From IMG/VR virus record IMGVR_UViG_3300013104_000029, positions 1 to 55,440 of that record: a DNA stretch of 55,440 bases, one strand, 5' to 3'. This stretch comes from a virus. Position 1 is the first letter of the stretch. Each line of letters begins with the position of its first letter. Below, piece after piece: positions 40,261-49,911 of this stretch. The translations under genes and the position numbers were made by a program. Below the pieces are notes generated by a model, which saw nothing but the letters and a program-made list of their open reading frames with translations, was not told where the DNA came from and made no database searches.

Positions 40261-41742
40261 ATGACGATTCCCTTCGCGAATCTCCCGGCCAACATCCGAG
40301 TGCCCCTCTTCTATGCGGAGGTGGACAACTCGATGGCCAACAGCGGCACGCTCAACCAGCGCGCGCTGATCATCGGCCAGAAGACGACGGCCGGCACCGG
40401 CGTGGCCAACGTGCCGGTCATCTCGCAGGGCGTCTCCGACGCGGCGCAGGTCGGCGGCCCGGGCTCGATGCTTCACCTGATGACGGCGAAGTACCGGGCG
40501 AACGACACCTTCGGCGAGGTCTGGTACCTGCCGCTGGCTGACGACCCAGCCGCCACCGCTGCGACTGGCACGCTGGCCGTCACAGCCGCGCCCACGGCGA
40601 ACGGCACGCTGTACCTCTACATCGCCGGCGTGCGCGTCGCGGTCCCCGTGCTGTCCACCCAGACGACCGCCGCCATCGCTACGGCCATCGCCGCGGCTGT
40701 CACGGCCACGCCGAACCTGCCCGTCACCGCGGCCGCCACGACCAACACGGTGACCTTCACCGCGATCAACAAGGGTCCATGCGGCAACGACATCGACCTG
40801 CGCGTGAACTACCAGGGCACGGCCGGCGGCGAGACCCTTCCCGTGGGCATGACGTACACGATCACGGCCATGGCCAGCGGCGCCACGGCGCCCAGCCTCA
40901 CCACCGGCCTGCTGAACTTGCTGGACAAGCCGTTCGACTTCATCGTGTGCCCGTACACCGACACGACGAGCCTCGATGCTCTGAAGGCGCTGCTGGGCGA
41001 CCAGACCGGCCGCTGGAGCTGGTCGAGCCAGATCTATGGCCACGTGTTCGCCGCATACCGCGGCACGCTGGGCGCGCTGACCACGTTCGGCACGGGCCGC
41101 AACGACCAGCACGCTTCGGTGATGGGCTTCAACGACAGCCCGACGCCGAGCTGGCTCTGGGCCGCGGCCTTCGCTGCCCAGGTCGCGGTCAGCGTGCGAG
41201 CCGACCCCGGCCGCCCGGTGCAGACGCTGGCGCTGCTCGGCATCCTGCCGCCGCCGCTGCAGTCGCGCTTCCAGCTCACGGACCGCAACACGCTGCTGTA
41301 CGATGGCATCTCGACCTTCACGGTTGCGGACGACGGCACCGTGGCGATCGAGAACGCGATCACGACCTACCAGAAGAACAGCTTCGGCCAGCCCGACAAC
41401 AGCTACCTGGAGATCGAGACGATGTTCACGCTGATGTTCGTGCTGCGCTTTCTGCGCACGCGCGTGACCAGCAAGTACCCGCGCATGAAGCTGGCCGCCG
41501 ACGGCACGCGCTTCGCAGCGGGCTCGGCCATCGTGACGCCCAACATCATCAAGATGGACCAGATCGCGGCGTACCAGGAACTGGAATACGCGGGCCTCGT
41601 GCAGCGCAGCGACCTGTTCGCGCAGAACCTGATCGTTCAGCAGAACGCCCAGAACCCGAACCGCGTCGACGTGCTCTGGCCCGGCACGCTGATCAACCAG
41701 CTGCGCATCTTCGCGCTGCTCGCCCAGTTCCGCCTGCAGTAA
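40261..41742 (+). CDS. Contractile tail sheath protein, Mu gpL type
   Basis: 493 residues. Typical segments: NIRVPLFYAEVDNSMA at the start, an inserted Ala/Thr-rich domain (~100-200), DFIVCPYTDTTSLDALKALL, HASVMGFNDSPTPSWLWAAA and QNPNRVDVLWPGTLINQLRI at the end. It identifies a myovirus. Its contraction drives the tube through the envelope. Confidence 0.95.
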   Translation: MTIPFANLPANIRVPLFYAEVDNSMANSGTLNQRALIIGQKTTAGTGVANVPVISQGVSDAAQVGGPGSMLHLMTAKYRANDTFGEVWYLPLADDPAATAATGTLAVTAAPTANGTLYLYIAGVRVAVPVLSTQTTAAIATAIAAAVTATPNLPVTAAATTNTVTFTAINKGPCGNDIDLRVNYQGTAGGETLPVGMTYTITAMASGATAPSLTTGLLNLLDKPFDFIVCPYTDTTSLDALKALLGDQTGRWSWSSQIYGHVFAAYRGTLGALTTFGTGRNDQHASVMGFNDSPTPSWLWAAAFAAQVAVSVRADPGRPVQTLALLGILPPPLQSRFQLTDRNTLLYDGISTFTVADDGTVAIENAITTYQKNSFGQPDNSYLEIETMFTLMFVLRFLRTRVTSKYPRMKLAADGTRFAAGSAIVTPNIIKMDQIAAYQELEYAGLVQRSDLFAQNLIVQQNAQNPNRVDVLWPGTLINQLRIFALLAQFRLQ

Positions 41743-41772
41743 GCGCCGGCGCCAATCCCTCAAGGAACCAAC

Positions 41773-42141
41773 ATGCCAAACGACACCAACCGCCTGGCCG
41801 GGCAGGCCTACCTTTCCGTCGACGGCGTCACCTACATGGTGGCGGGCGCCTTCGAGTACTCGCCGTCCCGCGTGACCCGCGAGACGCTCACCGGCATGGA
41901 CACCGTGCACGGGTACAGCGAGAAGCCTCAGGCGGGACACATCTCCGCCACGCTGCGCGACAGCGGCGGCCTCAGCGTGGCGAGCCTCAACGACATGACC
42001 AACGTCACCGTCGTTGCCGAGCTTTCCAACGGCAAGACCATCGTCGGCCGAAACATGTGGACCGTCGAGACCCAGACGGCCAAGGCCGAAGACGCAACCA
42101 TCGAAGTCAAGTGGGAAGGCATTTCCGTCACGGAGCAATAA
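41773..42141 (+). CDS. Tail tube protein, Mu gpM type
   Basis: 122 residues: GQAYLSVDGVTYMVAGAFEY, then GMDTVHGYSEKPQAGHISA, match the Mu-type tail tube. It stacks as the inner tube. AAGGAA lies upstream. Confidence 0.92.
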   Translation: MPNDTNRLAGQAYLSVDGVTYMVAGAFEYSPSRVTRETLTGMDTVHGYSEKPQAGHISATLRDSGGLSVASLNDMTNVTVVAELSNGKTIVGRNMWTVETQTAKAEDATIEVKWEGISVTEQ

Positions 42142-42144
42142 ATC

Positions 42145-42426
42145 ATGGATCTCGAAAAAACCATCCCCCTGCGCAAGCCCGTCGAATTCGCGGGCAAGAC
42201 CTACGACACGCTCGAACTGCGCGAGCCCACCGCCGGCGAGCTCGAGAAGGCATCGACTGCGACCACCAACATGGGCGTCGTGATCAACCTGATTTCGGCC
42301 GTGGCCAAGGTGCCGCGCAAGGTCGTGGAAAGCCTCTGTCAGCGAGACCTGAAGGAGGCCGGCGATTTTTTGGAAGCGTTCAGCGAGAGCGACCAGACCA
42401 CTGGCGAGACCTCCTCGCCGACCTGA
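42145..42426 (+). CDS. Tail assembly chaperone, short form
   Basis: 93 residues (KTIPLRKPVEFAGKTYDTLE ... VESLCQRDLKEAGDFLEAF). This is the Mu gp41/P2 E-type chaperone that binds the tape measure. It also gives a longer frameshifted form; see next entry. Confidence 0.9.
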   Translation: MDLEKTIPLRKPVEFAGKTYDTLELREPTAGELEKASTATTNMGVVINLISAVAKVPRKVVESLCQRDLKEAGDFLEAFSESDQTTGETSSPT

Positions 42427-42530
42427 CCAAGTTCTACGGCTGGGGCCCGCGCGATGCGTGGGAAGAGCCGTGGAGCCGCCTCGCATGGTGGCACGCGCAA
42501 GCCGAGCGCATGAACAAGAAAACGGACTGA
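42145..42530 (+). CDS. Tail assembly chaperone, -1 frameshift form
   Basis: The slippery heptamer T-TTT-TTG at 42366-42372 lies in frame at GAT TTT TTG. A -1 slip there joins residues 1-75 of the short form to an out-of-phase tail containing DHWRDLLADLTKFYGWGPRD and ending at 42530, giving ~128 residues. The tail (KFYGWGPRDAWEE ... LAWWHAQAERM) is the recognisable second half of Mu-like chaperones. Confidence 0.85.
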
Positions 42531-42536
42531 CACACC

Positions 42537-44444
42537 ATGGCTAATGTCTTCGCGATCACGATCTCCGCGGTCGACCGGGCCACGGCCACCGTGCGCAAGA
42601 TCAACAACTCGTTCTCCAAGCTCGTGCGGCCGGTGAACCAGCTGCGCACCTCGGTCAAGGCCCTCGGGCGCGAACTGGGTATCGACAAGCTGGCGAAGTC
42701 GCTGGGCAACGTGGCACGGCGCGCCCGGGACGCGGCAGCCCAGGTCGCGAAGATCGGTGCACCGCTGCTGGCGCTGATCGGTGGCGGCTCGCTCGTGGGT
42801 ATCGCGGCGCTGGCCACCCAGTGGGCGCGGCTCGGATCGGAGGTGGCGCGAACGTCGCGCACCATCGGAGTTTCCGTCAGCGACCTGCAATCGCTGCGCG
42901 GTGCCGCCCAGGCGACCGGCTTGTCTTCGGAAGATCTGACGAGCGGCATGAAGTCGCTGGGGGACACCCTGCAGGATGCGCTGTACGGGCGCAACCAGGA
43001 TGCGCTGGCCGTGCTGAACAAGCTGGGCATCAGCATCCGCAAGACCTCGACGGGCGCGGTCGATTCCGTGCAGGCCTTCCGCGACCTGTCGGTGGCGATC
43101 TCACACATCAAGAGTCCGCAGGTGCAGGGACTGGTGGCGCGCACCTTTGGTGTCGAGGCGCTGCTGCCGATCCTGCGCGAGGGCCCGGCCGCCATCGCCA
43201 AGTACCAGCAGAAGGTCGCGGCGCTGGGCGCAGTGATGGGTCCCGAGCAGATCCGCCGGGCCGAGAGCTTCGGCTTGGCCCTGAACTACCTCAGCATCGC
43301 CGGCCAAGGCCTGCGCAACACCATCGGCGACGCACTCATCCCGGCATTTCAGCCGCTGATCGAAGGCCTGACCAAGTGGATCTCAGTGAACCGAGACCTG
43401 ATCGGCCAAGAGGTCGGGCGCTGGGCGCGCGAGTTCGCCGAATGGGTGAAGAGCATCGACTTCAAGGAACTGTGGGCGGGCCTGCAGAAGACGCTCAAGG
43501 GGATTGCGGACTTCGTTGAGCTCATCGGCGGATGGAAGGTGGCGGCCATCGGCGTGGCGCTGGTGATGGCTGGGCCGCTGCTGCTCAGCATCACGAACCT
43601 TGCCCTGGGCGTCGGCGGGTTGCTTCTCAAGCTACCGCTTCTGATTGCCGGCTTGAATGGCGTCGCGACGGCTTCTGCAGGCGCGAACGTGGCCGGGGTG
43701 GGCCTGCTGGGCACCTTGGGCAAGATCGGCGTAGCCGGTGTCGCTGCCTATGCTGCCCTCCAGATTGCGCGCGCGGCGGGCCTCCCTGACACCGACAAAG
43801 CCAAGGGCATGCAGTCGGTCAAGCAAGGCAACTGGCTGGCGGCGTCGGCGCAGCTGCCGGCTCTGGATTTCGCCAGCGAGGTCTGGAAGCGGATCACTGG
43901 CAGCTCTGGAGCGAACTCCGCATCGAGCCAGCCAGGCGACAGCCTGGGTGCCGTGAATTTCTTCAAATCCAAGGGGTGGACGCATGCCCAGGCCCTAGGA
44001 ATCGCGGCGAACCTGAAGAAGGAAAGCAACTTCGACAACAGGGCTGTGGGCGACAGGGGGCAAGCCTATGGGATTGCTCAATGGCACCGGGATCGCCAGC
44101 GAGAGTTCGAGAAGTGGGCCGGCAAGAAGATCCAGGGCTCCTCGCTCGAGGAGCAGATGGGCTTCGTCAACTTCGAGCTCACGCAGGGGAAAGAAAAGGC
44201 GGCCGGCGACGCTCTCAAGAAAGCCACCAACGAGCAGCAGGCCGCCTCCATCGTGTCGCGGCAGTACGAGCGGCCAGCCAATGCGGACGCCGAGGCAGCG
44301 GGCCGCGCGCGGGCTGCGACCGAGATGAAGCAGCAGCTCGAGATCAACCTCAAGGGTCTGCCGGCCGGAACGACGGCGACCGCACGCGACAGCACCGGCA
44401 AGAACGTTCCCGTGAACGTTGCAACCAGCATGGCGGGACCATGA
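42537..44444 (+). CDS. Tape measure protein with C-terminal lysozyme-like domain
   Basis: 635 residues. Long helices with membrane-like stretches (LLALIGGGSLVGIAALA; VAAIGVALVMAGPLLLSI) set tail length. Residues ~470-590 are a tail-lysozyme domain: AVNFFKSKGWTHAQALGIAA, KKESNFDN with a catalytic-type glutamate, and GQAYGIAQWH. This likely digests peptidoglycan during injection. It is short for a tape measure, implying a short tail. Confidence 0.9.
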   Translation: MANVFAITISAVDRATATVRKINNSFSKLVRPVNQLRTSVKALGRELGIDKLAKSLGNVARRARDAAAQVAKIGAPLLALIGGGSLVGIAALATQWARLGSEVARTSRTIGVSVSDLQSLRGAAQATGLSSEDLTSGMKSLGDTLQDALYGRNQDALAVLNKLGISIRKTSTGAVDSVQAFRDLSVAISHIKSPQVQGLVARTFGVEALLPILREGPAAIAKYQQKVAALGAVMGPEQIRRAESFGLALNYLSIAGQGLRNTIGDALIPAFQPLIEGLTKWISVNRDLIGQEVGRWAREFAEWVKSIDFKELWAGLQKTLKGIADFVELIGGWKVAAIGVALVMAGPLLLSITNLALGVGGLLLKLPLLIAGLNGVATASAGANVAGVGLLGTLGKIGVAGVAAYAALQIARAAGLPDTDKAKGMQSVKQGNWLAASAQLPALDFASEVWKRITGSSGANSASSQPGDSLGAVNFFKSKGWTHAQALGIAANLKKESNFDNRAVGDRGQAYGIAQWHRDRQREFEKWAGKKIQGSSLEEQMGFVNFELTQGKEKAAGDALKKATNEQQAASIVSRQYERPANADAEAAGRARAATEMKQQLEINLKGLPAGTTATARDSTGKNVPVNVATSMAGP

Positions 44445-45349
44445 GCATCTCCAGCAAAGTCAACACCGCCCTGGGCGCAGTCTCCAAGGTGCAGGGCCTG
44501 CTTGGCGCGGCGTCGAGCATCTCCGGGCTGTTCGCCGGCAACGGCCTGAACGGTTCGGCCTTCGACGCCGGCTGGCGCAGTCGCCTGCAACCGGCATCCT
44601 TCGGCGGCGTGCCGTTCGGCGTCTTCGGCGGCCAGATCCGCGTGGGCCGGCGCAACGCAGTCCACGAATACCCGTTCAAGGATCAGGTCTGGGTCGAAGA
44701 CATGGGCCGCGCCGCGCGCCGCATCACCCTGCACGGCTTCCTAGTGGAGAACGGGCGGTATGGCGGCGGCGACGTCATCGCGCAGCGCGAGCAGCTGATC
44801 GCTGTCTGCGAAGCACCGGGCAAGAAGACGCTGGTGCACCCGACGCTGGGCGCGCTCAACGTAGCGTTGCTGGACTCGGCGATGGACGAGCGCTGGGACA
44901 GCGGCCGCGTGTTCGAGATCACCTTCTCCTTCATCGAGGAGGGCGAGCGTTCCTTCCCGTCGGCGATCTCGGACACGCGCGCGGAGGTCAACAGCCTCGC
45001 GGACCTCGCGGACGCGGCCGTTGGCAGCGACTTCTCATCGGCCGTGTCGGGCGCGCTGGCGCAGGGTGCTTCCGTGGTCGGGCAAGCCGTCAGCACAGCC
45101 AGCACTTGGGCCAACACCGCACTGACCCTCGCCAACGACGCGACCAATCTCATGCACATGGTGAACTCGCTGCCGGGCGGGAACGGGCGCTACTTCGGCG
45201 GCCGGACGCGCGGCATCGGCAAGCTGAACGCGCAGCTGGCCAGCGTTTCGACGATTCCGCAGCTGATTGCTGCCGGCACTGTGGCTCGCTCGCGCGTGGC
45301 GAGCGCAGCAGCCGCGCTGACGGCGGCCGCACAGGACATCTCGTCGTGA
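44441..45349 (+). CDS. Mu gpN-like tail/DNA circularisation protein
   Basis: 302 residues. WRSRLQPASFGGVPFGVFGG ... RRNAVHEYPFKDQVWVEDMG and RRITLHGFLVEN match the N-terminal domain of Mu gpN. The C-terminus is Ala-rich helix. It links tube to baseplate. ATG 44441 overlaps the tape-measure stop. Confidence 0.9.
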   Translation: MSISSKVNTALGAVSKVQGLLGAASSISGLFAGNGLNGSAFDAGWRSRLQPASFGGVPFGVFGGQIRVGRRNAVHEYPFKDQVWVEDMGRAARRITLHGFLVENGRYGGGDVIAQREQLIAVCEAPGKKTLVHPTLGALNVALLDSAMDERWDSGRVFEITFSFIEEGERSFPSAISDTRAEVNSLADLADAAVGSDFSSAVSGALAQGASVVGQAVSTASTWANTALTLANDATNLMHMVNSLPGGNGRYFGGRTRGIGKLNAQLASVSTIPQLIAAGTVARSRVASAAAALTAAAQDISS

Positions 45350-45909
45350 GCGGCGTCGATGATTTCGCTGCGGCCGCGCAATCCGTTGCCGCAACCCTGC
45401 TCGCAGCCACGAGGGATCCGGCGGATGCGGTGCGCATGCTCACCACGCTGTCGATCTTCTCGCCCAGCGATCCCACGCCGGCGTCTGCGGTGGGCGTAGC
45501 CATGTCGACCATGCAGAGCGGCTGCGGTGACCTCTTTCGCCGTGCTGCGCTGGTGGCGCTGTGCCGCGCGTCGACCAGCTACCAGCCTTCATCGTTCGAC
45601 GACGCCGCGGCGCTGCGCACCCGGATCACCGATCTGTTGGACGCCGAAATCCTGATCGCTGGCGACCAGGGGGCCGACGCCACATTCGATGCGCTGCGCA
45701 ACCTGCGCACAGCCGTTGTCCGGGACCTGACTGCCCGCGGCGCTAACCTGGCGCAGCTCATGGACATCAGCAGCCCGACCTCGATGCCGTCCACCGTCAT
45801 CGCCCAGCGCGTCTACCGTGATTCCGAGCGTGCTGACGAACTGGTGATTCAGGCCGACCCGCGCCACCCGGCATTCATGCCCGTGTCGTTTCAGGCACTC
45901 TCGAAGTAG
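45346..45909 (+). CDS. Baseplate/tail accessory protein after gpN
   Basis: 187 residues from GTG (GTGA overlap). Helical, with DLFRRAALVALCRASTSYQP and TLTARGANLAQLMDIS-like stretches. Phages with Mu-type tails often split this off from gpN; its function is not known separately. Confidence 0.7.
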   Translation: MSGVDDFAAAAQSVAATLLAATRDPADAVRMLTTLSIFSPSDPTPASAVGVAMSTMQSGCGDLFRRAALVALCRASTSYQPSSFDDAAALRTRITDLLDAEILIAGDQGADATFDALRNLRTAVVRDLTARGANLAQLMDISSPTSMPSTVIAQRVYRDSERADELVIQADPRHPAFMPVSFQALSK

Positions 45910-45915
45910 GCGCAC

Positions 45916-47013
45916 ATGGAAGAACTGATCCTGACCGTCGGCGGCCGTGAGCTGTCCGGCTGGACCGAGGTGCGCGTGACCCGCGGCATCGAACGGTGCC
46001 CGTCCGACTTTCAGATCGGCATGACCGAGCGCTTTCCTGGCCAGGACGATGCCTTCGTAGTGCAGGATGGTGACCCTTGCACGGTGAAGCTGGGCGATGA
46101 CCTGGTGCTGACCGGCTACGTGGACCGCGCTATCTACGGCATCGGGCCCGAGCAGCACTCCATCACCATCGTCGGCCGCAGCAAGTGCGAAGACCTCGTG
46201 GACTGCTCGGCCGAATGGCCCGGCGGCCAGATCAGCGGCGCCGACGCGCTCGGCATTGCCCAAAAGCTGGCGCAGCCCTACGGCATCACGGTCAGCGCGC
46301 CCGGCAGCAAGGGCGTGCGTGTCGAGCAGTTCAACCTGATGATCGGGGAGACCGCTTTCGAGATCATCGAGCGGGTGTGCCGCTACGGCGCGCTGCTGGC
46401 CTACGACCAGCCGGACGGCAACCTGCTGCTGGCCCAGGCGGCCAGCGTGACGGCCGCCAGCGGTTTCACCGAAGGCGAGAACGTGCAGTACGCCACGATG
46501 ACGTACGCGAGCGACCAGCGGTTCTCGGACTACCAGTGCTTCATGCAGAGCATGGACGTGCTGGGTGACATCGGGGAAGGTGGCAATCTCCTGGCCAAGG
46601 TGACCGACCCTGGGGTCAAGCGCCACCGGCTGCGCATGATCATTTCCGAGTCGCCCGGCGGCGGCCAAGACTTCGCCCAGAAGCGCGTGACTTGGGAGGC
46701 GAATCGCCGCATCGGCCGCGCCGCCCAGCTCAACGTGATCACCGACGGGTGGCGCGACAGTGCCGGCACGCTGTGGACCCCGAACACACTGGTTCCGCTG
46801 TGCCTTCCTTCCCTGAAATGCGGCAGTCCGGAAGAGAAGGCGATGTGGCTGGTCACTGAGGTCTCATACCGCCGAGATAGCGCTGGCACCACGTGTGCGC
46901 TGACCGTCATGCGACCGGAAGCCTTCCTGCCCATCCCAATCCTGCAGCTGCCGACCTTCGCGGACATTCCCGTGAATCCTGGCATCGGCTGGGGCAACGA
47001 GGTGCGCCGATGA
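45916..47013 (+). CDS. Baseplate hub protein, Mu gpP (gp44) type
   Basis: 365 residues: LTVGGRELSGWTEVRVTRGI at the start and VGRSKCEDLVDCSAEWPGGQ later mark the Mu gpP/gp44 hub, homologous to T4 gp27. It carries the spike. Ends with a 4-base overlap. Confidence 0.92.
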   Translation: MEELILTVGGRELSGWTEVRVTRGIERCPSDFQIGMTERFPGQDDAFVVQDGDPCTVKLGDDLVLTGYVDRAIYGIGPEQHSITIVGRSKCEDLVDCSAEWPGGQISGADALGIAQKLAQPYGITVSAPGSKGVRVEQFNLMIGETAFEIIERVCRYGALLAYDQPDGNLLLAQAASVTAASGFTEGENVQYATMTYASDQRFSDYQCFMQSMDVLGDIGEGGNLLAKVTDPGVKRHRLRMIISESPGGGQDFAQKRVTWEANRRIGRAAQLNVITDGWRDSAGTLWTPNTLVPLCLPSLKCGSPEEKAMWLVTEVSYRRDSAGTTCALTVMRPEAFLPIPILQLPTFADIPVNPGIGWGNEVRR

Positions 47014-47675
47014 ACGAAGAGATCAAGAAGCTGTGGCGCCGCGTGCAGCTCGTCGTTGGTCGCGGGCGCATCACTACCACCGACGACAGCGGCCCGGTGC
47101 AGAAGGTGCAGATCCAGATTGGCGAACTCGAGACGCGCGACACCACCCCGCGCGTCGCTGAATATGGCTTCACGTCGTACCCGCTGCCCGGGTGTCATGG
47201 CGTGGTGGTGTTCGTGGGCGGCGACCGATCCAACGGCGTGATCCTGGGCACCAACGACCAGCAGTCGCGGCTGAAGAACCTGAAGCAGGGCGAGGTTGCG
47301 ATCTACGACGATCAGGGGCAGTCGGTCTGGCTCAAGCGCACTGGCATCGAGATCAACGGCGCGGGCCTGCCCATCAAGGTCTTCAACACGCCGACGGTGC
47401 GCGTCGAGGCCGATACGAGCGTGACTCTGGCCACACCGCTGGTGCACTGCACTCAGGATCTGACGGTCGACGGTCTGCTGACCACGCTGAACTTCACGAT
47501 GCTCGGCGGCGGCGTGGCCAGCTGGGGCGCAGGCGGTGGTGGAACCATGAACTACAACAACATGACCGTGACGTACACGAACAGCACGATCACATCCAAC
47601 GGCCACATCATCGACCACCGGGAGACGCATAGCGGCGTCACGACGGGCGGCGGCGTTTCGGGACCCAGCGTATGA
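47010..47675 (+). CDS. Baseplate spike, Mu gp45 type
   Basis: 221 residues. N-terminal OB fold (KLWRRVQLVVGRGRITTTDD), a beta-helix middle, and the histidine motif HIIDHRETHSGV near the tip, which binds iron in related spikes. It pierces the outer membrane. Confidence 0.92.
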   Translation: MNEEIKKLWRRVQLVVGRGRITTTDDSGPVQKVQIQIGELETRDTTPRVAEYGFTSYPLPGCHGVVVFVGGDRSNGVILGTNDQQSRLKNLKQGEVAIYDDQGQSVWLKRTGIEINGAGLPIKVFNTPTVRVEADTSVTLATPLVHCTQDLTVDGLLTTLNFTMLGGGVASWGAGGGGTMNYNNMTVTYTNSTITSNGHIIDHRETHSGVTTGGGVSGPSV

Positions 47676-48118
47676 GCGACACCACCACCGTCTGGGTTCC
47701 CGCGCTCGGCCGCGGGGACTGGGTGCTGCAAGGCGCCGACCTGCAGAGCGGCGATGACCTCATCACCGCCGTGCTCATAAGCCTGTTCACCGACCGCATC
47801 GCCAACGAAGACGACGAGATCCCCGACGGCACCGACGACCCGCGGGGCTGGTGGGCCGACGCCGGCGAGCGCTATCCGATCGGCTCTCGGCTGTGGCTGC
47901 TCGGCCGCGAGAAGCAGACCGCCGACACCAAGGCGCGCGCACGGGACTACATCGTCGAGAGCCTGCAGTGGCTGATCGACGACGGCGTGGTGGCGCGCTT
48001 CGATGTGGATGTCGCGTGGGTTGCGCCTAGCAACCTGGGCGCGCAGGTCATTGCCAACCGGGTCGACGGCAGCACCGTCGCCATGAACTTCGCCTCCGTC
48101 TGGCAAGGAATCAACTGA
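47672..48118 (+). CDS. Baseplate protein, Mu gp46 type (gp25/W-like)
   Basis: 148 residues: [40 protein letters not shown]. Mu gp46-like baseplate wedge protein. Its stop shares a base with the next ATG. Confidence 0.9.
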   Translation: MSDTTTVWVPALGRGDWVLQGADLQSGDDLITAVLISLFTDRIANEDDEIPDGTDDPRGWWADAGERYPIGSRLWLLGREKQTADTKARARDYIVESLQWLIDDGVVARFDVDVAWVAPSNLGAQVIANRVDGSTVAMNFASVWQGIN

Positions 48119-49245
48119 TGCCGTACTCCCGTCCGAAACTCAGCGACCTGAAGAACCTGGTGGCGCGCGACATCGAGTCCTCGCTGCCGGGCTCCGACGC
48201 GCTGCTGCGCTTCTCCAACATCGGCGCCACTGGCAAGGCCCAGGCGAACCTCGCGCACCTGCACTACGGCTATCTCGACTGGATCGCTAAGATGGCGGTC
48301 CCGTGGACGGCCGAAGACGAGTTCCTGGAGGCGTGGGCCGGCCTGAAGGGCGTGATCCGCAAGCCGACCACCCAGGCTGGCGGCAATGCGACGTTCCCCG
48401 GGGTCACCGGCAAGGTGCTGCCGGGCGGCACACCCCTGATCCGCGGCGATGGCCAGACCTACACGACCAACGCTGACGCCACGGTCGACGGCACGGGCTT
48501 CGTGACCGTCGCCGCCACGGCGGTGGCCGATCCGGCTGGCTCGGTGGGAGCCGTCGGTAATTGCGCCGCCGGCGTGGTGCTGACGCTCGGCTCTGCGGTG
48601 TCCGGCATCCAATCGGGTGGCGTAGCGGCCACGGCTTTCACCGGTGGCGCTGACGTCGAGCAAGACGATAGCCTGCGCACGCGCATGTTCGCCGCGTTCC
48701 AGAAGCCGCCTCAGGGCGGGAGCATGGACGATTACGTGGGCTGGGCGCTGGCGGTGCCGGGCGTGACAAGGGCATGGTGCAAGCCCCGCGGGTTTGGCGA
48801 CGGAACCGTTGTCGTCTACACGATGTTCGACCAGGCCAACGCAGGATCCGGCGGATTCCCGCAGGGGACCAACGGCACGGCCACCGGTGAAGATCGCGCG
48901 GCCCATGCGACTGGGGATCAACTCACGGTTGCCAATGCGATCTTCCCACTGCAGCCGGTCACAGCGCTGGTGTACTCGTGCGCCGCGACGGCCTTCCCGG
49001 TGAACTTCACCATCACCGGACTGACCAGTGCAAGCCTCGTGACGCGCGCACTGATCGCGGCGGCCATCGACAGTGTCTTCTACCTGGAAGGCACGGCGAC
49101 TGGCGGCACCGTCGCGCTCTCGCTGATCGAGTCTGCGATCGCCGCGATCTCGGGCACCAAGGGATTTGTCATCACCGTGCCCGCTGGCAACATCGCGACC
49201 GCCTTGGGCTACCTCCCGGTGCGCGGGACCGTCACCTATCCCTGA
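48118..49245 (+). CDS. Baseplate J-like protein, Mu gp47 type
   Basis: 375 residues. [20 protein letters not shown] at the start, [20 protein letters not shown] and the [20 protein letters not shown] region match baseplate J. It connects wedge and fibre. Confidence 0.93.
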   Translation: MPYSRPKLSDLKNLVARDIESSLPGSDALLRFSNIGATGKAQANLAHLHYGYLDWIAKMAVPWTAEDEFLEAWAGLKGVIRKPTTQAGGNATFPGVTGKVLPGGTPLIRGDGQTYTTNADATVDGTGFVTVAATAVADPAGSVGAVGNCAAGVVLTLGSAVSGIQSGGVAATAFTGGADVEQDDSLRTRMFAAFQKPPQGGSMDDYVGWALAVPGVTRAWCKPRGFGDGTVVVYTMFDQANAGSGGFPQGTNGTATGEDRAAHATGDQLTVANAIFPLQPVTALVYSCAATAFPVNFTITGLTSASLVTRALIAAAIDSVFYLEGTATGGTVALSLIESAIAAISGTKGFVITVPAGNIATALGYLPVRGTVTYP

Positions 49246-49248
49246 CCC

Positions 49249-49845
49249 ATGAGCGCACCGCAATACACCGCGGCCGACTACCTGGCGGCGCTTCAGTCCC
49301 TCATGCCGCGGGGCCGCGTGTGGCCGCGCGATGGCGACGCGACGCTGACCAAGCTGCTGGCCGGCCTCACGCCGGTCTACGAGCGGCAGAACGCGCGGTC
49401 GAATCAGCTGCTGGTCGATGCCTTTCCTGCTTCGACACTCGAGTTGCTGCCAGAGTGGGAAGACACGCTCGGTTTGCCAGACCCGTGCGCAGGCCTAGCG
49501 CCGACCATCGCACAACGCCGCGCGCAGGTGGTCGCGCGGCTCATCGCGGTCGGGGGTCAGTCCGCTCCTTACTACATCGCCTATGCGCTGTCGCTGGGCT
49601 ACGTGATCACGGTCAAGAACTTCGTGCCGGCGCGTGCGGGCATTCTGCGCGCTGGTGATCCACTGAATGGCCCTGCGTGGGCGCACGCCTGGCAGGTCAA
49701 TGCCCCGCTGAATACTGTCCGCCGAATGCAGGCCGGAACGGGGCGCGCAGGTGATGCGCTCGCGACCTGGGGTAATGCAGTTCTCGAGTGCGCATTGCGC
49801 GAGGTTATGCCTGCGCACACCGTCCTGATCTTCTCCTACACATGA
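49249..49845 (+). CDS. Tail protein, Mu gp48 type (DUF2313)
   Basis: 198 residues: AADYLAALQSLMPRGRVWPR, then ELLPEWEDTLGLPDPCAG, match Mu gp48/YmfQ proteins (tail-fibre attachment). A terminator follows at once. Confidence 0.92.
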   Translation: MSAPQYTAADYLAALQSLMPRGRVWPRDGDATLTKLLAGLTPVYERQNARSNQLLVDAFPASTLELLPEWEDTLGLPDPCAGLAPTIAQRRAQVVARLIAVGGQSAPYYIAYALSLGYVITVKNFVPARAGILRAGDPLNGPAWAHAWQVNAPLNTVRRMQAGTGRAGDALATWGNAVLECALREVMPAHTVLIFSYT

Positions 49846-49862
49846 AACCACGTACATCCATC

Positions 49863-49888
49863 GAGCCCGCTGCGAGCGGGCTTTTTTT
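49863..49888 (+). terminator. Intrinsic terminator upstream of the fibre gene
   Basis: GAGCCCGCT / GCGAGCGGGC-type stem with a short loop and seven T residues. Ends 24 bases before the fibre ATG. Confidence 0.85.
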
Positions 49889-49911
49889 CGTCTGCACTCT
49901 GAAGGAATCCC

